Positions 1-8,860 of a stretch of DNA of 64,000 nt are shown here, in pieces. The stretch's first letter is position 1. Every line of letters starts with the position of its first letter. The stretch comes from Bacillota bacterium. Lineage in GTDB: Bacteria > Bacillota > Clostridia > Christensenellales > Christensenellaceae. Both the position numbers and the translations under genes were made by a program. Location of the stretch: the NCBI GenBank assembly GCA_023408315.1, contig JAEYKI010000028.1, positions 62,001-126,000 on the forward strand, in the 5' to 3' direction. The notes beneath the pieces are model-generated. The model was not told the origin of the DNA. It saw nothing but the letters and a program-made list of their open reading frames with translations, and did not search any database.

Positions 1-3
1 CAT
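1..3 (-). CDS. start codon of a leftward gene cut by the window edge
   Basis: The first three bases read ATG on the minus strand. A GGAGAG ribosome-binding site lies at 7-12, 5 bases upstream of the ATG measured from GGAG, and a promoter lies at 70-98. Nothing of the product is visible, so only the existence of a gene reading out of the window is inferred. Confidence 0.45.
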
Positions 4-69
4 GTGCTCTCCATCTGCCTTTATAAAAGCTGCTCTTTTACTTACATATCGTTCAAACTTAACTTCTGT

Positions 70-98
70 ATTATATGTAAATTTATTCTTATACGCAA
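70..98 (-). promoter_or_regulatory. leftward sigma-A-like promoter
   Basis: Minus strand TTGCGT (98-93), 17-base spacer, TATAAT (75-70). The perfect -10 box and correct spacing, followed by a ribosome-binding site and ATG at the window edge, support a promoter for the leftward gene. The -35 box is weak. Confidence 0.5.
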
Positions 99-108
99 GA
101 ATTTACTT

Positions 109-250
109 TTTGGAGGTTGCTTGCCTTCAACCCTCCCCCAAAGATACAAACTGTCCCTTTGGAATCCCATCAACAATAAAGGCCTCTAGCTCCCTTTTCT
201 TTTAAAAAAGGAGTGTGGCGCAGTGCAAATGCTCCGTAAAAACTTGTTTT
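109..250 (-). repeat. 3'-end composite repeat, fbp copy
   Basis: Read on the minus strand behind the fbp stop, this has an A/T-rich hairpin with CTCC/GGAG flanks (about 187-215), then the dispersed module (171-109) with GATGGGATTCC, a CCCTTTGG-type stem and a GGAGG-containing arm. It is the most diverged copy of the family also found behind pheA, gyrA, rho and rpiB. There is no credible ORF. Confidence 0.5.
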
Positions 251-253
251 CTG

Positions 254-2176
254 CTAAATCTTTTTGCTTGTTTTTTCCTTTATCACACCTACGCGGTAGG
301 CCTGCAAAAGGTTTGTAAGGTCGTCTATCTTGCCCTTGATCTCCATGCCCGCGTCCGTCTCGCTCACTGTAATTCTGCGGGCGGCGGTGTCAAAAACAAC
401 AAAGGTGGAGAGGATATCCCTGTTGTGCAGGATGGCGTCCTGTGTTCCCGCAAACGGCTCGTGTGAGACAAGGCGGATTCCATACGAATTATAAAACAGG
501 GTGTACCCCGCAATACCTGTCTTTCCCTGGTACGCTCTGCAAAACCCGCCGTCTATCATAATCAGTTTTCCGCCGCCGCGCACCGGATGTTCGCCCTCCC
601 TGGTCAGCACCGGAATATGCCCGTTAATAATATGAGAATACGCGTTCGAAAGCCCAAATTCCCTTAAAACTTTTTCACAGAATTCCCGGTTTTCTATCCA
701 CTCGTAATACGGGTCTTTCTTTTCCTCCCAGGTAGTATCGTCGCGCAAAAAACAGCGTTCAAACGTTGCCATTTTTTCGCGGCCAAACAGCGGGGATTTT
801 TTGCCGCACCAAAGATACCATATAAAATCCAGCCCTTTTTGTTTCTCCGGGGTATTGCCCGGCGTATAATACGTCTTGCGCGCAAAACTGTCCGCAAAAT
901 CCAAAAATTCCTTTCCCCGCAGCACTGCATTACCCAATTTGTATTCAACCGGCTCTCCCTCCTTGGTCGCAGGGATACATCCGTGGAATATCAGGTTCCC
1001 GTTGCACACCCTGTACATGCTTCCCTGCGAGAATAAAAACCGCACGTGCCTTTGCAGTTTTTCACTCTGCGTAAACGATACTTTTAGTTTTGCAATAACT
1101 TCCGCCTCTTTTGCAGAAAGCGCATACGGGTCACCCGGATCTATTGTGGGAAAATCCGCGTTCCAAAGGGCATATGCTTTACCCTCCATGTCAACCGTTT
1201 TGTTTTTAAAATCTATCTTGTCCAGCAGCAGCCGGTCCTCCATGCCGTATTCCGGGTGGCGGGCAATCAACTGGCCCTCCAGCTTGAGCTGGATCACCAC
1301 AACGGCCTTGTGCATCTGTCTTACCGGAGCAGTTTCGTTCGCGTAAGCCTCCATAGAAAAAAGCGCGAGGGGCCGCAGGTTGATCCCATACGCGTTTTCC
1401 AAAAATTCAATGTTGTTGTATTTGGTGCTCACGCCAAGCACGTTTGCAATGCAAGCCTCGCTGCCCGCGGCGGCGCCCATCCACAGAATATCGTGGTTGC
1501 CCCACTGTATATCCACAGCGTGGTGGCACATCAGGCGGTCCAGAATGATATCCGCGTGCGGGCCGCGGTCAAAAATATCCCCAACAATATGCAGCCTGTC
1601 CACAACCAGGCGCTTAATTACGCCTGCCAGCGCGGTAATAAACGCGTCCGCCCGGTCTATGTGTATAATGGTGGAAATAATATTCTCGTAATAGCTTTGC
1701 TTGTCTTTTTCGTCGTAGTTGGTATGTAGAAGCTCGTCTATAATATATTCAAAATCCGGCGGCAGGGCTTTGCGCACCTTGGAGCGCGTATACTTGGAGG
1801 CGCACAGGCGGCATACCTCTATCAGGCGGTAGAGCGTAATTTTGTACCATTCCTCCATCTCGCTTTCCTGTTTTTTAGCCTCTTCAATTTTTTGCTCCGG
1901 GTAATAAATCAGCGTGCACAGCCCGGTCCGTTGCCGGGAAGAAACGGTTTTTTCAAACAACCGGTCCACTTTTTCCCGTATCACGCCGGACGTATTGTTG
2001 AGAATATGGCAAAACGCCTCGTCTTCGCCGTGGATATCGCTGATAAAATGCTCGGTGCCCTTGGGCAGATTCAGGATTGCCTTCAGGTTAATAATCTCCG
2101 TGCAGACCGCCTGAATGGTGGGATATTCTTTGGACAGGCTTTCCAGATACTTGATCTCGTCTACTTTTCCAAACAT
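254..2176 (-). CDS. fbp: fructose-1,6-bisphosphatase, class III
   Basis: Hydrolyses fructose 1,6-bisphosphate to fructose 6-phosphate in gluconeogenesis, in the cytoplasm. The 640 residues match the usual length of the Firmicutes class III enzyme, a calcineurin-like metallophosphoesterase. Metal-binding motifs are visible: SDIHGED (residues 46-52), GDIFDRG, WGNHD near the middle and NGHIPV towards the C-terminus. The ATG start has AGGAG six bases upstream. The gene follows the SLOG-family gene by 24 bases on the same strand, so both probably share the promoter at 2778-2807. A 3'-end repeat follows the stop. Function is secure from family motifs and length. Confidence 0.95.
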   Translation of the reverse strand: MFGKVDEIKYLESLSKEYPTIQAVCTEIINLKAILNLPKGTEHFISDIHGEDEAFCHILNNTSGVIREKVDRLFEKTVSSRQRTGLCTLIYYPEQKIEEAKKQESEMEEWYKITLYRLIEVCRLCASKYTRSKVRKALPPDFEYIIDELLHTNYDEKDKQSYYENIISTIIHIDRADAFITALAGVIKRLVVDRLHIVGDIFDRGPHADIILDRLMCHHAVDIQWGNHDILWMGAAAGSEACIANVLGVSTKYNNIEFLENAYGINLRPLALFSMEAYANETAPVRQMHKAVVVIQLKLEGQLIARHPEYGMEDRLLLDKIDFKNKTVDMEGKAYALWNADFPTIDPGDPYALSAKEAEVIAKLKVSFTQSEKLQRHVRFLFSQGSMYRVCNGNLIFHGCIPATKEGEPVEYKLGNAVLRGKEFLDFADSFARKTYYTPGNTPEKQKGLDFIWYLWCGKKSPLFGREKMATFERCFLRDDTTWEEKKDPYYEWIENREFCEKVLREFGLSNAYSHIINGHIPVLTREGEHPVRGGGKLIMIDGGFCRAYQGKTGIAGYTLFYNSYGIRLVSHEPFAGTQDAILHNRDILSTFVVFDTAARRITVSETDAGMEIKGKIDDLTNLLQAYRVGVIKEKTSKKI

Positions 2177-2200
2177 TCGGATTCTCCTGTTTAAAGTTTT

Positions 2201-2779
2201 TTACCGTTCTTCCGTGTCAAACCGCAACTGCGCCGGTATATGTGTTCTTTCTGCTGAGTCCGGATGGAGCACAATAATATCCAGGCCTTTTTTCTGCGCC
2301 ATTTTTATGGTCTCCTGCGTGCCGCCCGCATCCCCGCTGGATACGGCAATCACGCAGTCCGCCTGGTTCACCATGTATTGGTTGCGTTTGTGCATACACC
2401 CCGGAACATATTTTTCCGCAAGCAAAACAACGTGGTCCGCCTGCAACAAAATTTCCGCGTACCGCCGCATATAGGAAACAGGAAAAGAAGAGGGCTGGTT
2501 TTTAAAGGGAATCACCGCCGTAAGCAAAACAGGCGTATCAAATTTCTGCCTGCAGGCAATAACCATCTCCGCGCACCATATGTCTGCGCCCATGGCCATG
2601 CCGGTGATAAAAGAAGTGCAGCCGCTTTTAATTTTGGCGTCAATTTCACAGCTCAGCTGCTTTTTCAGTTGTATGCATGCCGGGTTTTCCTCGTCATACC
2701 CAAAAGACAGCTTTTGTGGCCTGTGTCCGGTAAAACAGCAGGCCGTTTGATTGATATTGATACCACTCATGCTTTCCAT
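2201..2779 (-). CDS. SLOG-fold protein, DUF1273/YpsA family
   Basis: A 192-residue protein opening with CCFTGHRPQKL and carrying ITGMAMGADIWCAE, the two hallmark segments of the YpsA-like SLOG (Rossmann-type nucleotide-binding) family. Family members are thought to bind nucleotide-derived ligands; the role here is unknown. The start is uncertain. The ATG at 2779 overlaps a TATAAT box, so the ATG at 2770 (MSGININQ) is more likely, giving 189 residues and an almost leaderless transcript. It is upstream of fbp in an apparent two-gene operon. Confidence 0.75.
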   Translation of the reverse strand: MESMSGININQTACCFTGHRPQKLSFGYDEENPACIQLKKQLSCEIDAKIKSGCTSFITGMAMGADIWCAEMVIACRQKFDTPVLLTAVIPFKNQPSSFPVSYMRRYAEILLQADHVVLLAEKYVPGCMHKRNQYMVNQADCVIAVSSGDAGGTQETIKMAQKKGLDIIVLHPDSAERTHIPAQLRFDTEER

Positions 2780-2807
2780 TATACGCGAAGGGCAGGAGCG
2801 ATTTCAA
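2778..2807 (-). promoter_or_regulatory. promoter of the SLOG gene-fbp operon
   Basis: Minus strand TTGAAA (2807-2802), 18-base spacer, TATAAT (2783-2778). The -10 box abuts the coding region: transcription would begin near 2771, next to the ATG at 2770, leaving no room for a normal leader. Confidence 0.6.
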
Positions 2808-2881
2808 TGAACAGTGAATTTTTAAAATGATTTTACACAAATTCTAAAATTTATTTCAAAGATAATTCATTCAGGGTATGC

Positions 2882-2892
2882 TATGATAGAAT
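2882..2892 (+). promoter_or_regulatory. extended -10 promoter of the hydantoinase gene
   Basis: TAGAAT at 2887-2892 preceded by a TGA extension, with no convincing -35 box. An identical TATGATAGAAT string serves the aroF leader at 8820-8830. Confidence 0.4.
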
Positions 2893-2917
2893 TATTTAGC
2901 CTACATAAGGAGCCTGT

Positions 2918-4909
2918 ATGAAAATCGGCATTGGTATTGACACGGGCGGCACGTATACGGACGCCGTGCTGTATGATTTTGAACAGAAAAAAATACTGTC
3001 TTCCGCAAAATCCTTAACAACAAAAGAAGACCTTTCCCTTGGCATCGGCAGCGCGCTGGACCAGTTGCCCAAAGGCTTTCTGCTAAAGGCGGAATTTGTC
3101 TCCCTCTCCACCACCCTGGCTACAAACGCCTGCGTGGAAGAAAAGGGCGGGCGCGCAAAAATAGTGTTCGTTGGCCTGGAAGAAAAAATTATTACGCAGT
3201 TTGGCGCGGGTTACGGATTCCATTCCCTGGAGGATATTTATTTCCTGCCAAGCGAAATTGCGGGCAACGGCCAGATACTTGCGCCCCCGGACTGGGAAGC
3301 GTTCCGGGCGGATTGCAAAAACGCTTTTGCAGCCTGCGATGCGGTAGGCATTGTGGCCTTGCATGCAATCCACAACAACGCCGTGCAAGAAAAACAGGCC
3401 AAAAAAATAATAGAGGAAGAACTCAGAATCCCCGTTATTTGCGGGCACGAATTATTTTCGGACATCAATGCCGTGCAGCGGGGCGCAAGCATTCTTTTAA
3501 ACGCGCAACTGGTGCCGGTGATTGCGGAATTTCTCGCATCCATCAAAAAAGCACTGAAGCAAAGGAACATAGAGGCCCCGGTCGTAATTGTGCGCAGCGA
3601 CGGGAGCCTGATGTCCCAGGAATTCACGGGCCTTCGCCCTGTGGAAACACTGCTTTGCGGGCCTGCGGCCAGCGTAACCGGCGGCATGCATCTGTCCGCA
3701 AGTCCAAATGCGGTGATTGTGGATATGGGAGGCACCACCACAGACATTGCCCTGGTGCAAAACGGCAAACCCGTTCAGGTTAAAAACGGCGTGCAAATAG
3801 GCAAATGGAAAACATTTGTAAAAGGGCTTTTTATTGACACCTTCGGCCTGGGCGGAGACAGCGCTGTGCGTTATAAAAGCGGCAATCTGCTGCTGGACAA
3901 TGCCCGCGTGGTTCCCCTTTGTATAGCGGCCAGCCGGTATCCCTCCGTTTTGCCCAGGCTGCAAGAGCTTGTGGACCGCTCCAAAGCCCATGATTTTTAC
4001 CTGCATGAGTTTTTTATACTGCAAAAAGACATCTCGGCAAGCCCCCATTATACGCAGGCGGAAAAAGCGTTTTGCGGGTGCCTGAATAGCGGGCCGCTGA
4101 TTTTGGAGGAAGCCGCAGCGGCCGCAGGCCGGGATTTGTACTCCTTCCAGGCGGACCGGCTGGAAAAAGAAGGCGTTATCATACGCGCGGGCCTTACGCC
4201 AACCGATATCATGCACATCAGTGGCGATTTTGCGGCGTATCACTCCGCCGCTTCCCATCTGGGCGCGCAGTTTGTTGCGTTCTGCCTGGGGGTATCTGTG
4301 GATGAGCTCTGCAATCAAGTGTACGCCGCTGTAAAACAAAAGCTGTATGCCAATATTGTGCGTGTACTGCTGCAAAACCAGTATCCAAACTGGGAAAAGA
4401 ACGGCCTCTCGCCAGACCTGGAGTTATTGATACGGGAGAGTTTCCAGAAAAACACCGGCAGCCTTGCATTTGGTTTTCAGACCCCAAGCGTGTTGGTGGG
4501 CATTGGCGCGCCCATCCACATTTTTCTGCCGGATGTTGCGCGTGCGCTCAAAACGGAATATATTGTGCCGGCGCACGCAGGCGTTGCAAATGCTCTCGGC
4601 GCTGTTGTGGGCAATGTTTCCGCAGTCTGCGCTATTGAGATCAAACCGGAGTTTCTGCCGGATAAAACCATTTTATATATCGTTTACGGTTTCGAGGAGA
4701 ACCGCTCTTTTGGAGATCAAAAGGAGGCGGAGGACTACGCGGGGCAGGAAGCCTGCTCGGCTGCTCTTGCTCTTGCCAGGAAGCGGGGCGCCGCGTACGA
4801 CATTACCGTGCGCAGCGAAGCCGTTGCAAATATCGTTAAAACGCCGGACGGCTCCATTTATCTTGGCTCGCGCGTGACGGCCACGGCGGTTGGACGCATC
4901 ACGAACTAA
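2918..4909 (+). CDS. hydantoinase/oxoprolinase family protein (HyuA-like)
   Basis: A 663-residue protein of the ATP-dependent hydantoinase/5-oxoprolinase A-subunit family, with an actin-like ATPase fold. GIDTGGTYTDAVLYD at the N-terminus is the HyuA phosphate-binding loop, followed by STTLATNACVEEKGG and, mid-protein, DMGGTTTDIALV, the second phosphate-binding loop. ATG has AAGGAG five bases upstream. No HyuB partner is adjacent, so the substrate cannot be named; a lone HyuA-type ATPase may act on a different cyclic amide or as a metabolite kinase. The operon appears to be a single gene, ended by the terminator at 4938-4967. Family call is secure, reaction unknown. Confidence 0.85.
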   Translation: MKIGIGIDTGGTYTDAVLYDFEQKKILSSAKSLTTKEDLSLGIGSALDQLPKGFLLKAEFVSLSTTLATNACVEEKGGRAKIVFVGLEEKIITQFGAGYGFHSLEDIYFLPSEIAGNGQILAPPDWEAFRADCKNAFAACDAVGIVALHAIHNNAVQEKQAKKIIEEELRIPVICGHELFSDINAVQRGASILLNAQLVPVIAEFLASIKKALKQRNIEAPVVIVRSDGSLMSQEFTGLRPVETLLCGPAASVTGGMHLSASPNAVIVDMGGTTTDIALVQNGKPVQVKNGVQIGKWKTFVKGLFIDTFGLGGDSAVRYKSGNLLLDNARVVPLCIAASRYPSVLPRLQELVDRSKAHDFYLHEFFILQKDISASPHYTQAEKAFCGCLNSGPLILEEAAAAAGRDLYSFQADRLEKEGVIIRAGLTPTDIMHISGDFAAYHSAASHLGAQFVAFCLGVSVDELCNQVYAAVKQKLYANIVRVLLQNQYPNWEKNGLSPDLELLIRESFQKNTGSLAFGFQTPSVLVGIGAPIHIFLPDVARALKTEYIVPAHAGVANALGAVVGNVSAVCAIEIKPEFLPDKTILYIVYGFEENRSFGDQKEAEDYAGQEACSAALALARKRGAAYDITVRSEAVANIVKTPDGSIYLGSRVTATAVGRITN

Positions 4910-4937
4910 CCCAGCGCATGCTTTCCCTTTTTACATT

Positions 4938-4967
4938 GCCCTCCGTCTCTGCCCGAGGGCTTTTCTT
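4938..4967 (+). terminator. terminator of the hydantoinase gene
   Basis: GCCCTC (4938-4943) pairs with GAGGGC (4955-4960) around an 11-base loop, followed by TTTTCTT. Confidence 0.6.
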
Positions 4968-5010
4968 GCCTTTAACTTGGGACTATTTAACATATTTTTA
5001 ACAGAAAGAC

Positions 5011-5037
5011 TAAAGATTTTGTAATTAATTCCGTTAA
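5011..5037 (+). promoter_or_regulatory. candidate flagellar sigma (SigD/FliA) promoter
   Basis: TAAA (5011-5014), exactly 15 bases, then TCCGTTAA (5030-5037). The known SigD consensus is TAAA-N15-GCCGATAA; six of eight -10 bases match. It lies 85 bases upstream of a chemoreceptor gene, the usual SigD target. Confidence 0.5.
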
Positions 5038-5122
5038 ATGTACTATCAGTAAAAACTGATTTTAGGGCCTTTTCTATTTTAGCCATATCCTATTTCACTT
5101 AAAGAGAGGTATTGATTTTCTT

Positions 5123-7516
5123 ATGAAAAAAATGTGGATTAAACGTGCCAAAAAAGAAAAACCTGTTAAAACCAAGCTCAAAAAGAGCAGGAGCTTGGCT
5201 GGATTTTTTAAAAACATGAAGATTGCGCCCCGCATTTTGATAGGCTTTTTAATCATAGCGGCGCTGGGGACAGGCATGGGTTTATATGACAGCGTTGTTT
5301 TAAGCCAGGTTAGTTCCGCAAGTTCTTTTATGTATAAAGAAATGTTGCTTCCCTTGCGGAACATGAGCAGTGTTTCGGAAGATTTTGAGCAGCAGGGCAT
5401 TTTAATCCGCAACATGTTAGTAAGTGACAACGATATGATGACGGTTGCGTATGTCTCCCAGATAAAAAACAACACGAACACCATTGAATCCACGCTCCAT
5501 ACGGTGGGCATGCTGGTAACCGAAGTAAACGCCAAGGCTAAACTGGATAAATTAAACAATGCGTTTTCAGACTTCAATGCAAAGCTGACTGCCGCCGTGA
5601 ATATGATTCAAAGCGGAAATAAAGCTGCTGTAAGTAAAGATATTTTAAATGCAGGCGAGCTGTATATGGCAACCCAAAATGTTTCCACCGCGCTGGATGA
5701 TCTGAATTCCGAGCTTACCTCTAAATCCGCGGCTCAGGATACCGCAAACAAATCCGAAGCTGAAATTGTGCAAACCGTTACATGGTTCCTGATCGCCGCG
5801 GTATTGTTCCTCTCTCTGTTTATCGGCATTACAACCGCGCGCAGCATCAGCAAACCGGTTAAAAAGCTAACCCGCACCGTAGAGCTTCTTGCCGAAGGCG
5901 ATACGGACATAAAAGATGAAATCATAGGTTCCAAAAACGAGATCGGCAAAATGGGCGTGGCTTGCAACAGTATACTCGCTTCCATCAAAAAACTGGAGGA
6001 AGATACGGATATGCTGATCGAGGCCGCCGCGGAAGGCCGGCTGAGCGTACGCGCGGATTCAGGAGAACACAAGGGCGCATACCGCAAGATCATAGAAGGA
6101 TTCAACCGCACGTTGGATGCGGTAACTCAGCCGGTAAACGAAGCGGCGGGTATTCTGGACCAGGTATCCAAAGGAAACCTTGAATATTATGTGGAAGGCA
6201 ATTTTCAGGGAGACCACGCCATTATCAAAAACAGTGTAAACCAGACTATAGACAAGCTGCAGGAACTGGTTGCCGATACCGACGGGCTTACCCAGGCCGC
6301 GGTGGAAGGCCGTTTGTCCTACCGCGCGGATTTTGAAAAATATGAGGGCGCATACAGAAGAATTATAGAAGGGTTTAACGCAACGCTGGACGAAGTGCTT
6401 CGGCCAATCGGCGAAGCGGTCAGCGTTCTGCAGGAGGTGGCAAAGGGCAACCTGGAGGTTTCAGTTACCGGTGAATTCCAGGGCGACCACGCCATTATTA
6501 AAAACGCGCTCAACGAAACGATAACAACCCTTAAAAATTATATTCGCGAGATTTCCTCCGTATTGGGCGAAATTGCAAAAGCGAACTTTAACACGGGGAT
6601 TCAAGCGGAATACCTGGGCGACTTTGTAGAACTGAAAAATTCCATCAATAAAATTTTGAATTCACTCAACCAGCTTATGCTGGAGGTCAGTATGGCGTCG
6701 GATCAAATGGCCACCGCAACCCGGCAGCTTTCAGAAGCCTCCCAGTCCATCTCCATCGGCGCAACAGAACAAGCAAGCTCCGTTGAAGAGCTTACAACCT
6801 CCCTAAATTACATCACGGAGCAAACCCAGCAGAACGCCAATTATTCCCACCAGTCCAACCAAATGTCCTTGGCGGCCAAACAGGCAGCCGCGCAGTGCAG
6901 CGGCCAGATGCAGGAAATGCTAAAATCCATGAGCGAGATTAACGAATCTTCTGAGAATATATTTAAAATCATCAAAGTAATAGACGATATCGCGTTCCAG
7001 ACCAATATACTGGCTCTCAACGCGGCGGTAGAAGCAGCCCGCGCCGGCGTACACGGCAAAGGATTTGCGGTGGTGGCGGAAGAAGTGCGCAGCCTGGCGG
7101 CCAGAAGCGCAAGCGCGGCGCAGGAAACGGCCGATTTAATAGAAGGCTCCATTAAAAAAGTGGCGGCGGGAACAAAAATCGCAAACACCACTGCGGACGC
7201 GCTTGCGAATATCGTCAAAAATGTAGACCAGTCCGCCCTGCTTGGCGATAAAATTGCCCACGCCTCCTCCGAACAGGCTTCAGGCATCGCGCAGATCAAC
7301 CAGGGCCTGGCGCAGGTGGCCAATGTGGTGCAAACCAATTCCGCAACCGCACAGCAGGGCGCGGCAGCCAGCCAGGAACTCTACGGCCAGGCTGAAATGC
7401 TTAAAAAGAAAATGGATGTGTTCAGCCTGCGTGGTTTGGAAGGGACTTCCGGCCCGGTAACATCAGCCGAGCACACCGAACCGGAGTTTTTTACAGACGA
7501 CAGCGAAAAATATTAA
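5123..7516 (+). CDS. methyl-accepting chemotaxis protein with tandem HAMP-like repeats
   Basis: A 797-residue transmembrane chemoreceptor that would signal to CheA/CheW. There is a basic N-terminus, a first membrane segment (about residues 37-57), an extracytoplasmic four-helix-bundle-sized region, a second membrane segment (about 215-235), then HAMP (ISKPVKKL). Residues 294-384 and 385-475 are a tandem 91-residue duplication, each starting DTD and containing EGRLSxRAD, AYR+IIEGFN and GDHAIIKN; a shorter related unit follows. The C-terminus has the kinase-control hairpin (NILALNAAVEAARAG, KGFAVVAEEVRSLA). No che or flagellar genes are in the window. AGAGAGG lies 13 bases before the ATG, which is a little far. 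Confidence 0.92.
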   Translation: MKKMWIKRAKKEKPVKTKLKKSRSLAGFFKNMKIAPRILIGFLIIAALGTGMGLYDSVVLSQVSSASSFMYKEMLLPLRNMSSVSEDFEQQGILIRNMLVSDNDMMTVAYVSQIKNNTNTIESTLHTVGMLVTEVNAKAKLDKLNNAFSDFNAKLTAAVNMIQSGNKAAVSKDILNAGELYMATQNVSTALDDLNSELTSKSAAQDTANKSEAEIVQTVTWFLIAAVLFLSLFIGITTARSISKPVKKLTRTVELLAEGDTDIKDEIIGSKNEIGKMGVACNSILASIKKLEEDTDMLIEAAAEGRLSVRADSGEHKGAYRKIIEGFNRTLDAVTQPVNEAAGILDQVSKGNLEYYVEGNFQGDHAIIKNSVNQTIDKLQELVADTDGLTQAAVEGRLSYRADFEKYEGAYRRIIEGFNATLDEVLRPIGEAVSVLQEVAKGNLEVSVTGEFQGDHAIIKNALNETITTLKNYIREISSVLGEIAKANFNTGIQAEYLGDFVELKNSINKILNSLNQLMLEVSMASDQMATATRQLSEASQSISIGATEQASSVEELTTSLNYITEQTQQNANYSHQSNQMSLAAKQAAAQCSGQMQEMLKSMSEINESSENIFKIIKVIDDIAFQTNILALNAAVEAARAGVHGKGFAVVAEEVRSLAARSASAAQETADLIEGSIKKVAAGTKIANTTADALANIVKNVDQSALLGDKIAHASSEQASGIAQINQGLAQVANVVQTNSATAQQGAAASQELYGQAEMLKKKMDVFSLRGLEGTSGPVTSAEHTEPEFFTDDSEKY

Positions 7517-7532
7517 TACACCTCTCTTCATA

Positions 7533-7565
7533 CAAAAACCGGCAATCTTAGCCGGTTTTTGTATT
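7533..7565. terminator. bidirectional terminator between the chemoreceptor gene and leuB
   Basis: AAAAACCGGC and GCCGGTTTTT form a perfect stem with a 7-base loop (core 7534-7560). T-runs in both directions suit the convergent genes on either side. Confidence 0.85.
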
Positions 7566-7601
7566 GGAGAAATTTGTTTGTAACAAGGAGCCCCAACAGT
7601 A

Positions 7602-8675
7602 TTACAGTCTTTCCAGTATTTTTTCCGTCATTTCGCCGGTGGACAGCGGCGCGGTATTGCTGCCGCCCAATATATCAAACGTACGGAAGCCTTCCTCCAG
7701 CACCTGCGTAACCGAGCATTCAATCGCATCCGCTTCTGCAGAAAGGCTGAACGAATACCGCAGCATCATGGCTGTGGAAAGAATGGTGGCAATGGGGTTG
7801 GCTTTTCCCTGGCCCGCGATATCGGGCGCAGAGCCGTGGATTGGCTCGTACAACCCGCACTTGGAATCCCCCAGGGACGAGGAAGGAAGCAGCCCAATGG
7901 ACCCGGTTACCATGGAGGCCTCGTCTGAGAGGATGTCTCCAAACATGTTGCTGGTGACTATCACGTCAAACTGCCGCGGGTTGCGCACAATTTGCATGGC
8001 CGCGTTGTCCACCAGCATGTCGCTGTATGCAATGTCCGGATATCCCGCCGCCAGCTTGTGCATTTCTTCCCGCCACAGCCGCGAGCTTTCCAGCACGTTC
8101 GCCTTATCCACACTCACAAGTTTTTTGCCGCGTTTTTGGGCCATTTCAAACCCAACTTTGCCAATGCGCCTGATTTCTTCAACGCTGTAGCATTCGGTAT
8201 CATATGCTTCCCGGCCCATTTTGCCGTCGCGCCTGCCGTTTTCGCCAAAATAAATGCCACCCGTAAGTTCGCGGACAATCACCATGTCAAATCCGTCTCC
8301 AACAATCACGTCTTTTAAGGGGCATTCGGATTTAAGAGCCGCAAACAGCTTTGCGGGGCGTATATTGGAATACAGGCCCAGCGCAGCCCGCAGGCCTAAA
8401 AGCGCACGCTCCGGCCTCAGGTTTCCGGGCAGGGTATCCCACTTGGGTCCGCCCACCGCGCCCAAAAGAACGCTGTCGCTGTTTTTGCAGATATCAATGG
8501 TCTCCTGCGGAAGGGGTGCGCCTGTTTTGTCTATGGCAATGCCGCCCGCATCCACATCCGTATATTGGAATGTGTGCCCGTATTTTTCCGCAATCCTGTC
8601 CAGCACCCGCACGGCGCTATCCACAATCTCCGGGCCTATCCCGTCTCCCTTTACCAGCGCTAATTTCATTTCCAT
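7602..8675 (-). CDS. leuB: 3-isopropylmalate dehydrogenase
   Basis: Oxidatively decarboxylates 3-isopropylmalate with NAD+ in leucine biosynthesis. From the chosen ATG it is 357 residues, close to the family norm. It starts MEMKLALVKGDGIGPEI, the typical N-terminal strand and glycine loop. GGIYFGENGRRDG and DEASMVTGSIGLLPSSSLG with EPIHGSAPDIAGQGKANP are the family signature and NAD-binding region. The start at 8675 is chosen because GGAGG sits eight bases upstream; a longer reading from 8738 would begin inside the promoter -10 box. No leuA, leuC or leuD is adjacent, so this gene is isolated from the rest of the pathway. Confidence 0.95.
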   Translation of the reverse strand: MEMKLALVKGDGIGPEIVDSAVRVLDRIAEKYGHTFQYTDVDAGGIAIDKTGAPLPQETIDICKNSDSVLLGAVGGPKWDTLPGNLRPERALLGLRAALGLYSNIRPAKLFAALKSECPLKDVIVGDGFDMVIVRELTGGIYFGENGRRDGKMGREAYDTECYSVEEIRRIGKVGFEMAQKRGKKLVSVDKANVLESSRLWREEMHKLAAGYPDIAYSDMLVDNAAMQIVRNPRQFDVIVTSNMFGDILSDEASMVTGSIGLLPSSSLGDSKCGLYEPIHGSAPDIAGQGKANPIATILSTAMMLRYSFSLSAEADAIECSVTQVLEEGFRTFDILGGSNTAPLSTGEMTEKILERL

Positions 8676-8733
8676 TCCTTTATCCTCCAAACGGCTCTTT
8701 GAGCCAAAATGATTCCAGCCTTTTTTATTCTGT

Positions 8734-8763
8734 ATCATACCCTATTTAACCGGAAGTTTGCAA
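8734..8763 (-). promoter_or_regulatory. leuB promoter
   Basis: Minus strand TTGCAA (8763-8758), 18-base spacer, TATGAT (8739-8734). The leader contains a short GGCTC/GAGCC hairpin just ahead of the ribosome-binding site. Confidence 0.45.
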
Positions 8764-8801
8764 GATGATTTTTAATTCTGCATAAACAGAACCTTTTTTT
8801 C

Positions 8802-8830
8802 TTGCATTCATACAGTATATATGATAGAAT
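8802..8830 (+). promoter_or_regulatory. promoter of the aroF-pheA leader
   Basis: TTGCAT (8802-8807), 17 bases, TAGAAT (8825-8830), with a TGA extension of the -10 box. Transcription would start near 8837, giving a leader of about 225 bases before aroF. Confidence 0.55.
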
Positions 8831-8860
8831 CCAGTTAATACAAATAAGGAGACTTTAAAA

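Noticed and set aside
3497..4375. 292-codon minus-strand ORF inside the hydantoinase gene
   Set aside because: Antisense shadow of a strongly supported gene; no family pattern and no ribosome-binding site.
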